Positions 51,174 through 63,817 are shown, counted from the first letter of the stretch. The stretch is 64,000 nucleotides of DNA from Lophius americanus (GCA_037951165.1 JBBDHG010000470.1:1-64000); one strand, 5' to 3'. Numbers and translations are program-made. The notes: generated from the sequence alone by a model not told the origin.

Positions 51174-52013
51174 GAATAAACAGGAATAACGGTTCATGCA
51201 GCAATTATAAATAAATAATAATAACTTGACATAGGTCATCACTGCTTTTCTCAGCAACAATATATACAGAAAATAAAACAGGAATAACACAGGAATGAAA
51301 AAATAAATAATAATAAAACTATAGCACGCCGAATAATAGCTTCTTAGAATGAAGATAAAAAACAATTGGTCACGGGATACACTCTGGGACCTGATCACCC
51401 CGGAGGGCCGCCTCAGGGGAGGGTGTCCTGTTGTGAATGGCCGAAACACCCTGTGAACCTGAGGTACACAGCTGATGATGTATCCTGAAATTTAGGACAT
51501 TTAAGCCACTGAATCCAACCTGGATTGGGCGACTTAAAGCCAGATGAAAACTCAAATAGAAACTTTATAAAACAAACAATCCGACGCGTTAATAGGACAA
51601 AAAACTGGTATCAGGTTAATGACACTCGAAGAAGTATCACCCACCCATTCTCCAAAATCTCTGAAAAAATATTTAAAAATATTTAAAAAAAATAATAATC
51701 CTCACCTTCTTTTATCTCTCTCTCTCCTTCCTGTCCTACCCTCACTTCGGTGAAGGGAGTAGGGGTGGGCGGAGCGGCAGCCCGGTCCGGCGGGGGGGAG
51801 ATTTAAGCCCCTCCAGACTTGCTCAGTTCCTAGCTCTGTCTTCCTCCAAAGTTCACTGTGTCTCTCTCTCTCTCTCTCTCTTTCTCTCTGCTCTCTCTCT
51901 CTCTCTCTCTCTCTCACCCTTTACCCCCCAAAACATCCAGTAGAGACCTTTTCCAAAAGGTATTATAATCCAGAAAAAAATTAAAAATGACCAAGTAAAC
52001 AGAAAAACGTCTG
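51174..52013 (+). repeat. Truncated unit T10 (last T unit)
   Basis: Common junction; TTTC...TGCTC tract. Private GCACGCCGAAT and GGGCGGAGCGG. After it the array returns to full units only. Confidence 0.96.
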
Positions 52014-53181
52014 AAAAGGCGAAGCCAAGCCCACAAATGCCGTTTTCGGCCATGACCTCATTGAAACGAGGTGAAACAACAAGAATTAGGTTCCAAAATC
52101 ACAAAGAAACAGCATTTGGTCACATAATTATTGAAAACGGATGGTATTCCAGATAAATTACCACCGCAATTAAATTTTCTCGACGACACCATGAGTGAGG
52201 AACATAGTGCAAGGAGTGACTATGGCAAGTTTGGAGGTGATCCTCAGACTGATGCCTGCCTCCTGTAGTTGTGCGGTGTATGGAACACAGGAAGCTCGCC
52301 CCCTGGTGGCCAGGGGACATACCTACGATGGGACTTACCTCATCACGGCTGGCCAACCAGAGTCTCTAGCTCCCCCTGGTGGACCGGAGTAACCTAACGG
52401 TGTCAACAACCGGTCTACCTGGAGGAGTGGTAAGTATGGGATTTTATCTACATAGACAATGTAGGGTTAGATTTGTATTAAACCGGTTTTAAAGCTCGTT
52501 ATAACACAGGAATAACGGTTCATGCAGCAATTATAAATAAATAATAATAACTTGACATAGGTCATCACTGCTTTTCTCAGCAACAATATATACAGAAAAT
52601 AAAACAGTAATAACACAGGAATGAAAAAATAAATAATAATAAAACTATAGCACGGCGAATAATAGCTTCTTAGAATGAAGATAAAAAACAATTGGTCACG
52701 GGATACACTCTGGGACCTGATCACCCCGGAGGGCCGCCTCAGGGGAGGGTGTCCTGTTGTGAATGGCCGCAACACCCTGTGAACCTGAGGTACACAGCTG
52801 ATGATGTATCCTGAAATTTAGGACATTTAAGCCACTGAATCCAACCTGGATTGGGCGACTTAAAGCCAGATAAAAACTCAAATAGAAACTTTATAAAACA
52901 AACAATCCGACGCGTTAATAGGACAAAAAACTGGTATCAGGTTAATGACACTCGAAGAAGTATCACCCACCCATTCTCCAAAATCTCTGAAAAAATATTT
53001 AAAAATATTTTAAAAAATAATAATCCTCACCTTCTTTTATCTCTCTCTCTCCTTCCTGTCCTACCCTCACTTCGGTGAAGGGAGTAGGGGTGGGCAGAGC
53101 GGCAGCCCGGTCCGGCGGGGGGAGATTTAAGCCCCTCCAGGCTTGCTCAGTTCCTAGCTCTGTCTTCCTCCAAAGTTCACT

Positions 53182-53221
<40 letters not shown>

Positions 53222-53339
53222 GTCTCTCTCTCTCTCACCCTTTACCCCCCAAAACATCTGCCCAGTAGAGACCTTTTCAAAAAGGTATTATAATCCAGGA
53301 AAAAATTAAAAATGACCAAGGTAAACAGAAAAACGTCTG
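52014..53339 (+). repeat. Unit F34 (full)
   Basis: CTCF-like pair at 52294-52312 and 52367-52385. CCAAGCCC 5' half; AACAGTAATAAC and GGCCGCAAC markers; TTTC...TGTC tract. First half of the 2.65 kb two-unit block. Confidence 0.97.
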
Positions 53340-54660
53340 AAAAGGCGAAGCCACGCCCACAAATGCCGTTTTCGGCCATGACCTCATTAAAACGAGGTGA
53401 AACAACAAGAATTGGGTTCCAAAATCACAAAGAAACAGCATTTGGTCACATATTTATTGAAAACGGATGATATTCCAGATAAATTACCACCGCAATTAAA
53501 TTTTCTCGACGACACCATGAGTGAGGAACATAGTGCAAGGAGTGACTATGGCAAGTTTGGAGGTGATCTTCAGACTGATGCCTGCCTCCTGGAGTTGTGC
53601 GGTGTATGGAACACAGGAAGCTCGCCCCCTGGTGGCCAGGGGACATACCTACGATGGGACTTACCTCATCATGGCTGGCCAACCAGAGTCTCTAGCTCCC
53701 CCTGGTGGACCGGAGTAACCTAACGGTGTCAACAACCGGTCTACCTGGAGGAGTGGTAAGTATGGGATTTTATCTACATAGACAATGTAGGGTTAGAGTT
53801 GTATTAAACCGGTTTTAAAGCTCGTTATAACACAGGAATAACGGTTCATGCAGCAATTATAAATAAATAATAATAACTTGACATAGGTCATCACTGCTTT
53901 TCTCAGCAACAATATATACAGAAAATAAAACAGGAATAACACAGGAATGAAAAAATAAATAATAATAAAACTATAGCACGGCGAATAATAGCTTCTTAGA
54001 ATGAAGATAAAAAACAATTGGTCACGGGATACACTCTGGGACCTGATCACCCCGGAGGGCCGCCTCAGGGGAGGGTGTCCTGTTGTGAATGGCCGAAACA
54101 CCCTGTGAACCTGAGGTACACAGCTGATGATGTATCCTGAAATTTAGGACATTTAAGCCACTGAATCCAACCTGGATTGGGCGACTTAAAGCCAGATGAA
54201 AACTCAAATAGAAACTTTATAAAACAAACAATCCGACGCGTTAATAGGACAAAAAACTGGTATCAGGTTAATGACACTCGAAGAAGTATCACCCACCCAT
54301 TCTCCAAAATCTCTGAAAAAATATTTAAAAATATTTAAAAAAAATAATAATCCTCACCTTCTTTTATCTCTCTCTCTCCTTCCTGTCCTACCCTCACTTC
54401 GGTGAAGGGAGTAGGGGTGGGCAGAGCGGCAGCCTGGTCCGGCGGGGGGGAGATTTAAGCCCCTCCAGACTTGCTCAGTTCCTAGCTCTGTCTTCCTCCA
54501 AAGTTCACTGTGTCTCTCTCTCTCTCTCTCTCTTTCTCTCTGCTCTCTCTCTCTCTCTCTCACCCTTTACCCCCCAAAACATCCAGTAGAGACCTTTTCC
54601 AAAAGGTATTATAATCCAGAAAAAAATTAAAAATGACCAAGGTAAACAGAAAAACGTCTG
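53340..54660 (+). repeat. Unit F35 (full, TAG-to-GAG variant)
   Basis: CTCF-like pair at 53620-53638 and 53693-53711. CTCCTGGAGTTG replaces CTCCTGTAGTTG, which opens a GTG-started frame of 108 codons (53397-53723). TTTC...TGCTC tract. Confidence 0.97.
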
Positions 54661-55828
54661 AAAAGGCGAAGCCAAGCCCACAAATGCCGTTTTCGGCCAT
54701 GACCTCATTAAAACGAGGTGAAACAACAAGAATTAGGTTCCAAAATCACAAAGAAACAGCATTTGGTCACATAATTATTGAAAACGGATGGTATTCCAGA
54801 TAAATTACCAGCGCAATTAAATTTTCTCGACGACACCATGAGTGAGGAACATAGTGCAAGGAGTGACTATGGCAAGTTTGGAGGTGATCCTCAGACTAAT
54901 GCCTGCCTCCTGTAGTTTTGCGGTGTATGGAACACAGGAAGCTCGCCCCCTGGTGGCCAGGGGACATACCTACGATGGGACTTACCTCATCACGGCTGGC
55001 CAACCAGAGTCTCTAGCTCCCCCTGGTGGACCGGAGTAACCTAACGGTGTCAACAACCGGTCTACCTGGAGGAGTGGTAAGTATGGGATTTTATCTACAT
55101 AGACAATGTAGGGTTAGATTTGTATTAAACCGGTTTTAAAGCTCGTTATAACACAGGAATAACGGTTCATGCAGCAATTATAAATAAATAATAATAACTT
55201 GACATAGGTCATCACTGCTTTTCTCAGCAACAATATATACAGAAAATAAAACAGTAATAACACAGGAATGAAAAAATAAATAATAATAAAACTATAGCAC
55301 GGCGAATAATAGCTTCTTAGAATGAAGATAAAAAACAATTGGTCACGGGATACACTCTGGGACCTGATCACCCCGGAGGGCCGCCTCAGGGGAGGGTGTC
55401 CTGTTGTGAATGGCCGCAACACCCTGTGAACCTGAGGTACACAGCTGATGATGTATCCTGAAATTTAGGACATTTAAGCCACTGAATCCAACCTGGATTG
55501 GGCGACTTAAAGCCAGATAAAAACTCAAATAGAAACTTTATAAAACAAACAATCCGACGCGTTAATAGGACAAAAAACTGGTATCAGGTTAATGACACTC
55601 GAAGAAGTATCACCCACCCATTCTCCAAAATCTCTGAAAAAATATTTAAAAATATTTTAAAAAATAATAATCCTCACCTTCTTTTATCTCTCTCTCTCCT
55701 TCCTGTCCTACCCTCACTTCGGTGAAGGGAGTAGGGGTGGGCAGAGCGGCAGCCCGGTCCGGCGGGGGGAGATTTAAGCCCCTCCAGGCTTGCTCAGTTC
55801 CTAGCTCTGTCTTCCTCCAAAGTTCACT

Positions 55829-55868
<40 letters not shown>

Positions 55869-55986
55869 GTCTCTCTCTCTCTCACCCTTTACCCCCCAAA
55901 ACATCTGCCCAGTAGAGACCTTTTCAAAAAGGTATTATAATCCAGGAAAAAATTAAAAATGACCAAGGTAAACAGAAAAACGTCTG
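54661..55986 (+). repeat. Unit F36 (full)
   Basis: CTCF-like pair at 54941-54959 and 55014-55032. Copy of F34 at an offset of 2,647 bp, with private CAGACTAATG and TGTAGTTTTGCGG; CCAGCGCAATT is shared with F39. Confidence 0.97.
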
Positions 55987-57311
55987 AAAAGGCGAAGCCA
56001 CGCCCACAAATGCCGTTTTCGGCCATGACCTCATTAAAACGAGGTGAAACAACAAGAATTGGGTTCCAAAATCACAAAGAAACAGCATTTGGTCACATAT
56101 TTATTGAAAACGGATGATATTCCAGATAAATTACCACCGCAATTAAATTTTCTCGACGACACCATGAGTGAGGAACATAGTGCAAGGAGTGACTATGGCA
56201 AGTTTGGAGGTGATCTTCAGACTGATGCCTGCCTCCTGGAGTTGTGCGGTGTATGGAACACAGGAAGCTCGCCCCCTGGTGGCCAGGGGACATACCTACG
56301 ATGGGACTTACCTCATCATGGCTGGCCAACCAGAGTCTCTAGCTCCCCCTGGTGGACCGGAGTAACCTAACGGTGTCAACAACCGGTCTACCTGGAGGAG
56401 TGGTAAGTATGGGATTTTATCTACATAGACAATGTAGGGTTAGAGTTGTATTAAACCGGTTTTAAAGCTCGTTATAACACAGGAATAACGGTTCATGCAG
56501 CAATTATAAATAAATAATAATAACTTGACATAGGTCATCACTGCTTTTCTCAGCAACAATATATACAGAAAATAAAACAGGAATAACACAGGAATGAAAA
56601 AATAAATAATAATAAAACTATAGCACGGCGAATAATAGCTTCTTAGAATGAAGATAAAAAACAATTGGTCACGGGATACACTCTGGGACCTGATCACCCC
56701 GGAGGGCCGCCTCAGGGGAGGGTGTCCTGTTGTGAATGGCCGAAACACCCTGTGAACCTGAGGTACACAGCTGATGATGTATCCTGAAATTTAGGACATT
56801 TAAGCCACTGAATCCAACCTGGATTGGGCGACTTAAAGCCAGATGAAAACTCAAATAGAAACTTTATAAAACAAACAATCCGACGCGTTAATAGGACAAA
56901 AAACTGGTATCAGGTTAATGACACTCGAAGAAGTATCACCCACCCATTCTCCAAAATCTCTGAAAAAATATTTAAAAATATTTAAAAAAAATAATAATCC
57001 TCACCTTCTTTTATCTCTCTCTCTCCTTCCTGTCCTACCCTCACTTCGGTGAAGGGAGTAGGGGTGGGCAGAGCGGCAGCCTGGTCCGGCGGGGGGGAGA
57101 TTTAAGCCCCTCCAGACTTGCTCAGCTCCTAGCTCTGTCTTCCTCCAAAGTTCACTGTGTCTCTCTCTCTCTCTCTCTCTTTCTCTCTGCTCTCTCTCTC
57201 TCTCTCTCTCTCACCCTTTACCCCCCAAAACATCCAGTAGAGACCTTTTCCAAAAGGTATTATAATCCAGAAAAAAATTAAAAATGACCAAGGTAAACAG
57301 AAAAACGTCTG
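55987..57311 (+). repeat. Unit F37 (full, TAG-to-GAG variant)
   Basis: CTCF-like pair at 56267-56285 and 56340-56358. Copy of F35 including the opened frame (56044-56370). Private CTCAGCTCC; CT tract longer than in F35. Confidence 0.97.
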
Positions 57312-58482
57312 AAAAGGCGAAGCCAAGCCCACAAATGCCGTTTTCGGCCATGACCTCATTAAAACGAGGTGAAACAACAAGAATTAGGTTCCAAAATCAC
57401 AAAGAAACAGCATTTGGTCACATAATTATTGAAAACGGATGGTATTCCAGATAAATTACCACCGCAATTAAATTTTCTCGACGACACCATGAGTGAGGAA
57501 CATAGTGCAAGGAGTGACTATGGCAAGTTTGGAGGTGATCCTCAGACTGATGCCTGCCTCCTGTAGTTGTGCGGTGTATGGAACACAGGAAGCTCGCCCC
57601 CTGGTGGCCAGGGGACATACCTACGATGGGACTTACCTCATCACGGCTGGCCAACCAGAGTCTCTAGCTCCCCCTGGTGGACCGGAGTAACCTAACGGTG
57701 TCAACAACCGGTCTACCTGGAGGAGTGGTAAGTATGGGATTTTATCTACATAGACAATGTAGGGTTAGATTTGTATTAAACCGGTTTTAAAGCTCGTTAT
57801 AACACAGGAATAACGGTTCATGCAGCAATTATAAATAAATAATAATAACTTGACATAGGTCATCACTGCTTTTCTCAGCAACAATATATACAGAAAATAA
57901 AACAGTAATAACACAGGAATGAAAAAATAAATAATAATAAAACTATAGCACGGCGAATAATAGCTTCTTAGAATGAAGATAAAAAACAATTGGTCACGGG
58001 ATACACTCTGGGACCTGATCACCCCGGAGGGCCGCCTCAGGGGAGGGTGTACTGTTGTGAATTGCCGCAACACCCTGTGAACCTAAGGTACACAGCTGAT
58101 GATGTATCCTGAAATTTAGGACATTTAAGCCACTGAATCCAACCTGGATTGGGCGACTTAAAGCCAGATAAAAACTCAAATAGAAACTTTATAAAACAAA
58201 CAATCCGACGCGTTAATAGGACAAAAAACTGGTATCAGGTTAATGACACTCGAAGAAGTATCACCCACCCATTCTCCAAAATCTCTGAAAAAATATTTAA
58301 AAATATTTTAAAAAATAATAATCCTCACCTTCTTTTATCTCTCTCTCTCCTTCCTGTCCTACCCTCACTTCGGTGAAGGGATTAGGGGTGGGCAGAGCGG
58401 CAGCCCGGTCCGGCGGGGGGAGATTTAAGCCCCTCCAGGCTTGCTCAGTTCCTAGCTCTGTCTTCCTCCAAAGTTCACTGTG

Positions 58483-58513
<31 letters not shown>

Positions 58514-58627
58514 GTCTCTCTCCCTCTCACCCTTTACCCCCCAAAACATCCAGTAGAGACCTTTTCCAAAAGGTATTATAATCCAGAAAAAAATTAAAAA
58601 TGACCAAGGTAAACAGAAAAACGTCTG
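57312..58627 (+). repeat. Unit F38 (full)
   Basis: CTCF-like pair at 57592-57610 and 57665-57683. GTGTACTGTTG and CCTAAGGTAC are shared with F39 only. Private GAATTGCCGC, GGGATTAGGGG and CTCCCTCTC. Confidence 0.97.
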
Positions 58628-59797
58628 AAAAGGCGAAGCCAAGCCCACAAATGCCGTTTTCGGCCATGACCTCATTAAAACGAGGTGAAACAACAAGAAT
58701 TAGGTTCCAAAATCACAAAGAAACAGCATTTGGTCACATAATTATTGAAAACGGATGGTATTCCAGATAAATTACCAGCGCAATTAAATTTTCTCGACGA
58801 CACCATGAGTGAGGAACATAGTGCAAGGAGTGACTATGGCAAGTTTGGAGGTGATCCTCAGACTGATGCCTGCCTCCTGTAGTTGTGCGGTGTATGGAAC
58901 ACAGGAAGCTCGCCCCCTGGTGGCCAGGGGACATACCTACGATGGGACTTACCTCATCACGGCTGGCCAACCAGAGTCTCTAGCTCCCCCTGGTGGACCG
59001 GAGTAACCTAACGGTGTCAACAACCGGTCTACCTGGAGGAGTGGTAAGTATGGGATTTTATCTACATAGACAATGTAGGGTTAGATTTGTATTAAACCGG
59101 TTTTAAAGCTCGTTATAACACAGGAATAACGGTTCATGCAGCAATTATAAATAAATAATAATAACTTGACATAGGTCATCACTGCTTTTCTCAGCAACAA
59201 TATATACAGAAAATAAAACAGGAATAACACAGGAATGAAAAAATAAATAATAATAAAACTATAGCACGGCGAATAATAGCTTCTTAGAATGAAGATAAAA
59301 AACAATTGGTCACGGGATACACTCTGGGACCTGATCACCCCGGAGGGCCGCCTCAGGGGAGGGTGTACTGTTGTGAATGGCCGCAACACCCTGTGAACCT
59401 AAGGTACACAGCTGATGATGTATCCTAAAATTTAGGACATTTAAGCCACTGAATCCAACCTGGATTGGGCGACTTAAAGCCAGATAAAAACTCAAATAGA
59501 AACTTTATAAAACAAACAATCCGACGCGTTAATAGGACAAAAAACTGGTATCAGGTTAATGACACTCGAAGAAGTATCACCCACCCATTCTCCAAAATCT
59601 CTGAAAAAATATTTAAAAATATTTTAAAAAATAATAATCCTCACCTTCTTTTATCTCTCTCTCTCCTTCCTGTCCTACCCTCACTTCGGTGAAGGGAGTA
59701 GGGGTGGGAAGAGCGGCAGCCCGGTCCGGCGGGGGGAGATTTAAGCCCCTCCAGGCTTGCTCAGTTCCTAGCTCTGTCTTCCTCCAAAGTTCACTGT

Positions 59798-59841
<44 letters not shown>

Positions 59842-59959
59842 GTCTCTCTCTCTCTCACCCTTTACCCCCCAAAACATCTGCCCAGTAGAGACCTTTTCAA
59901 AAAGGTATTATAATCCAGGAAAAAATTAAAAATGACCAAGGTAAACAGAAAAACGTCTG
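58628..59959 (+). repeat. Unit F39 (full)
   Basis: CTCF-like pair at 58908-58926 and 58981-58999. 3' half like F38 (private TATCCTAAAATTT). The CT tract starts with an extra TG step (TGTGTGTCTC). Confidence 0.97.
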
Positions 59960-61262
59960 AAAAGGCGAAGCCACGCCCACAAATGCCGTTTTCGGCCATG
60001 ACCTCATTAAAACGAGGTGAAACAACAAGAATTGGGTTCCAAAATCACAAAGAAACAGCATTTGGTGACATATTTATTGAAAACGGATGATATTCCAGAT
60101 AAATTACCACCGCAATTAAATTTTCTCGACGACACCATGAGTGAGGAACATAGTGCAAGGAGTGACTATGGCAAGTTTGGAGGTGATCTTCAGACTGATG
60201 CCTGCCTCCTGTAGTTGTGCGGTGTATGGAACACAGGAAGCTCGCCCCCTGGTGGCCAGGGGACATACCTACGATGGGACTTACCTCATCATGGCTGGCC
60301 AACCAGAGTCTCTAGCTCCCCCTGGTGGACCGGAGTAACCTAACGGTGTCAACAACCGGTCTACCTGGAGGAGTGGTAAGTATGGGATTTTATCTACATA
60401 GACAATGTAGGGTTAGAGTTGTATTAAACCGGTTTTAAAGCTCGTTATAACACAGGAATAACGGTTCATGCAGCAATTATAAATAAATAATAATAACTTG
60501 ACATAGGTCATCACTGCTTTTCTCAGCAACAATATATACAGAAAATAAAACAGGAATAACACAGGAATGAAAAAATAAATAATAATAAAACTATAGCACG
60601 GCGAATAATAGCTTCTTAGAATGAAGATAAAAAACAATTGGTCACGGGATACACTCTGGGACCTGATCACCCCGGAGGGCCGCCTCAGGGGAGGGTGTCC
60701 TGTTGTGAATGGCCGAAACACCCTGTGAACCTGAGGTACACAGCTGATGATGTATCCTGAAATTTAGGACATTTAAGCCACTGAATCCAACCTGGATTGG
60801 GCGACTTAAAGCCAGATAAAAACTCAAATAGAAACTTTATAAAACAAACAATCCGACGCGTTAATAGGACAAAAAACTAGTATCAGGTTAATGACACTCG
60901 AAGAAGTATCACCCACCCATTCTCCAAAATCTCTGAAAAAATATTTTAAAAAATAATAATCCTCACCTTCTTTTTTCTCTCTCTCCTTCCTGTCCTTCCC
61001 TCACTTCGGTGAAGGGAGTAGGGGTGGGCAGAGCGGCAGCCCGGTCCGGCGGGGGGAGATTTAAGCCCCTCCAGGCTTGCTCAGTTCCTAGCTCTGTTTT
61101 CCTCCAAAGTCACTGTGTCTCTCTCTCTCTCTCTCTCTCTCTGGCTCTCTCTCTCTCTCACCCTTTACCCCCCAAATCATCCGCCCAGTAGAGACCTTTT
61201 CAAAAAGGTATTATAATCCAGGAAAAAATTAAAAATGACCAAGGTAAACAGAAAAACGTCTG
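59960..61262 (+). repeat. Unit F40 (full)
   Basis: CTCF-like pair at 60240-60258 and 60313-60331. 5' half like F35/F37 (GATCTTCAG, CATCATGGCTGG) but with the TAG kept. The A/T segment before the polypyrimidine run lost about 10 bp. GG-class tract; CCAAATCATCC as in F15. Confidence 0.97.
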
Positions 61263-61708
61263 AAAAGGCAAAGCCACGCCCACAAATGCCGTTTTCGGCC
61301 ATGACCTCATTAAAACGAGGTGAAACAACAAGAATTAGGTTCCAAAATCACAAAGAAACAGCATTTGGTCACATATTTATTGAAAACGGATGATATTCCA
61401 GATAAAATACCACCGCAATTAAATTTTCTCGACGACACCATGAGTGAGGAACTTAGTTCAAAGTATCACCCACCCATTCTCCAAAATCTCTGAAAAAATA
61501 TTTTAAAATATTTTAAAAAATAATAATCCTCACCTTCTTTTTTCTCTCTCTCTCCTTGCTGTCCTTCCCTCACTTCGGTGAAGGGAGTAGGGGTGGGCAG
61601 AGCGGCAGCCCGGTCCGGCGGGGGGAGATTTAAGCCCCTCCAGGCTTGCTCAGTTCCTAGCTCTGTCTTCCTCCAAAGTTCACTGTGTCTCTCTCTCTCT
61701 TTCTCTCT

Positions 61709-61745
<37 letters not shown>

Positions 61746-61845
61746 TTTACCCCCCCAAAACATCCGCCCAGTAGAGACCTTTTCAAAAAGGTATTATAAT
61801 CCAGGAAAAAATTAAAAATGACCAAGGTAAACAGAAAAACGTCTG
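61263..61845 (+). repeat. Deleted unit X1
   Basis: The unit starts normally, runs to GAGTGAGGAAC (about 61,453) and jumps to AAGTATCACCC, so about 750 bp are missing: both CTCF-like motifs, the donor-like site and the A/T-rich segment. The polypyrimidine run, CT tract (TTTC plus GG) and acceptor remain. Private CTTGCTGTCC. Confidence 0.93.
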
Positions 61846-62346
61846 AAAAGGCGAGGCCACCCCAGGGATACACTCTGGGACCTGATCACCCCGGAGGGCC
61901 GCCTCAGGGGAGGGTGTCCTGTTGTGAATGGCCGCAACACCCTGTGAACCTGAGGTACACAGCTGATGATGTATCCTGAAATTTAGGACATTTAAGCCAC
62001 TGAATCCAACCTGGATTGGGCGACTTAAAGCCAGATAAAAACTCAAATAGAAACTTTATAAAACAAACAATCCGACGCGTTAATAGGACAAAAAACTAGT
62101 ATCAGGTTAATGACACTCGAAGAAGTATCACCCACCCATTCTCCAAAATCTCTGAAAAAAAATTTAAAAATATTTTAAAAAATAATAATCCTCACCTTCT
62201 TTTATCTCTCTCTCTCCTTCCTGTCCTACCCTCACTTCGGTGAAGGGAGTAGGGGTGGGCAGAGCGGTAGCCCGGTCCGGCTGGGGGAGATTTAAGCCCC
62301 TCCAGGCTTGCTCAGTTCCTAGCTCTGTCTTCCTCCAAAGTTCACT

Positions 62347-62388
<42 letters not shown>

Positions 62389-62516
62389 GGCTCTCTCTCT
62401 CTCTCTCTCTCTCACCCTTTAACCCCCAAAACATCCGCCCAGTAGAGACCTTTTCCAAAAGGTATTATAATCCAGAAAAAAATTAAAAATGACCAAGGTA
62501 AACAGAAAAAGGTCTG
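61846..62516 (+). repeat. Deleted unit X2
   Basis: AAAAGGCGAGGCCACCCC at the start jumps to AGGGATACACTCTGGG, removing about 670 bp including both CTCF-like motifs. The junction sits in a short CAC/C-rich match. Different breakpoints from X1 and T. The rest resembles F34/F36 (GGCCGCAAC, CTACCC). Confidence 0.93.
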
Positions 62517-63817
62517 AAAAGGCGAAGCCACGCCCACAAATGCCGTTTTCGGCCATGACCTCATTAAAACGAGGTGAAACAACAAGAATTAGGTTCCAAA
62601 ATCACAAAGAAACAGCATTTGGTCACATAATTATTGAAAACGGATGATATTCCAGATAAATTACCGCCGCAATTAAATTTTCTCGACGACACCATGAGTG
62701 AGGAACATAGTGCAAGGAGTGACTATGGCAAGTTTGGAGGTGATCCTCAGACTGATGCCTGCCTCCTGTAGTTGTGCGATGTATGGAACACAGGAAGCTC
62801 GCCCCCTGGTGGCCAGGGGACATACCTACGATGGGACTTGCCTCATCACGGCTGGCCAACCAGAGTCTCTAGCTCCCCCTGGTGGACCGGAGTAACCTAA
62901 CGGTGTCAACAACCGGTCTTTCTGGGGGAGTGGTAAGTATGGGATTTTATCTACATAGACAATGTAGGCTTAGATTTGTATTAAACCGGTTTTAAAGCTC
63001 GTTATAACACAGGAATAACGGTTCATGCAGCAATTATAAATAATAATTACTTGACATAGGTCATCACTGCTTTTCTCAGCAACAATATATACAGAAAATA
63101 AAACAGGAATAACACAGGAATGAAAAAATAAATAATAATAAAACTATAGCACGGCGAATAATAGCTTCTTAGAATGAAGATAAAAAACAATTGGTCACGG
63201 GATACAATCTGGGACCTGATCACCCCGGAGGGCCGCCTCAGGGGAGGGTGTCCTGTTGTGAATGGCCGAAACACCCTGTGAACCTGAGGTACACAGCTGA
63301 TGATGTATCCTGAAATTTAGGACATTTAAGCCACTGAATCCAACCTGGATTGGGCGACTTAAAGCCAGATAAAAACTCAAATAGAAACTTTATAAAACAT
63401 GTTAATAGGACAAAAAACTAGTATCAGGTTAATGACACTCGAAGAAGTATCACCCACCCATTCTCCAAAATCTCTGAAAAAATATTTAAAAATATTTTAA
63501 AAAATAATAATCCTCCCTTCTCTTTTCTCTCTCTCTCCTTCCTGTCCTTCCCTCACTTCGGTGAAGGGACTAGGGGTGGGCAGAGCGGCAGCCCGGTCCG
63601 GTGGGGGGAGATTTAAGCCCCTCCAGGCTTACTCAGTTCCTAGCTCTGTCTTCCTCCAAAGTTCACTGTGTCTCTCTCTCTCTCTCTCTCTTTCTCTCTG
63701 TCTCTCTCTGTCTCACCCTTTACCCCCCAAAACATCCGCCCAGTAGAGACCTTTTCAAAAAGGTGTTATAATCCAGGAAAAAATTAAAAATGACCAAGGT
63801 AAACAGAAAAACGTCTG
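62517..63817 (+). repeat. Unit F41 (full)
   Basis: CTCF-like pair at 62797-62815 and 62870-62888. Private GGTCTTTCTGGGGG, ATAAATAATAATTAC, AAAACATGTTAATAG and a CT tract ending CTGTCTCACC. Confidence 0.97.

Larger units (their letters stand above)
27951..52013 (+). repeat. Full + truncated higher-order region (~2.15 kb period)
   Basis: All ten T units lie here. The order is T1 F22 F23 F24 T2 F25 T3 F26 T4 F27 T5 F28 T6 F29 T7 F30 T8 F31 F32 T9 F33 T10. Block pairs: T3+F26 and T4+F27 (2,153 bp); F28-T6-F29 and F30-T8-F31 (4,292 bp); end of F24-T2-F25 and end of F27-T5-F28 (6,440 bp). Confidence 0.9.
52014..57311 (+). repeat. Two-unit block duplicated in tandem (2.65 kb)
   Basis: F34+F35 (52014-54660) and F36+F37 (54661-57311) match at an offset of 2,647 bp with few differences: three private bases in F36, one in F37 and a change in CT length. 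The alternating tract classes TGTC and TGCTC and the shared TAG-to-GAG change mark it as one duplicated block. Confidence 0.9.
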
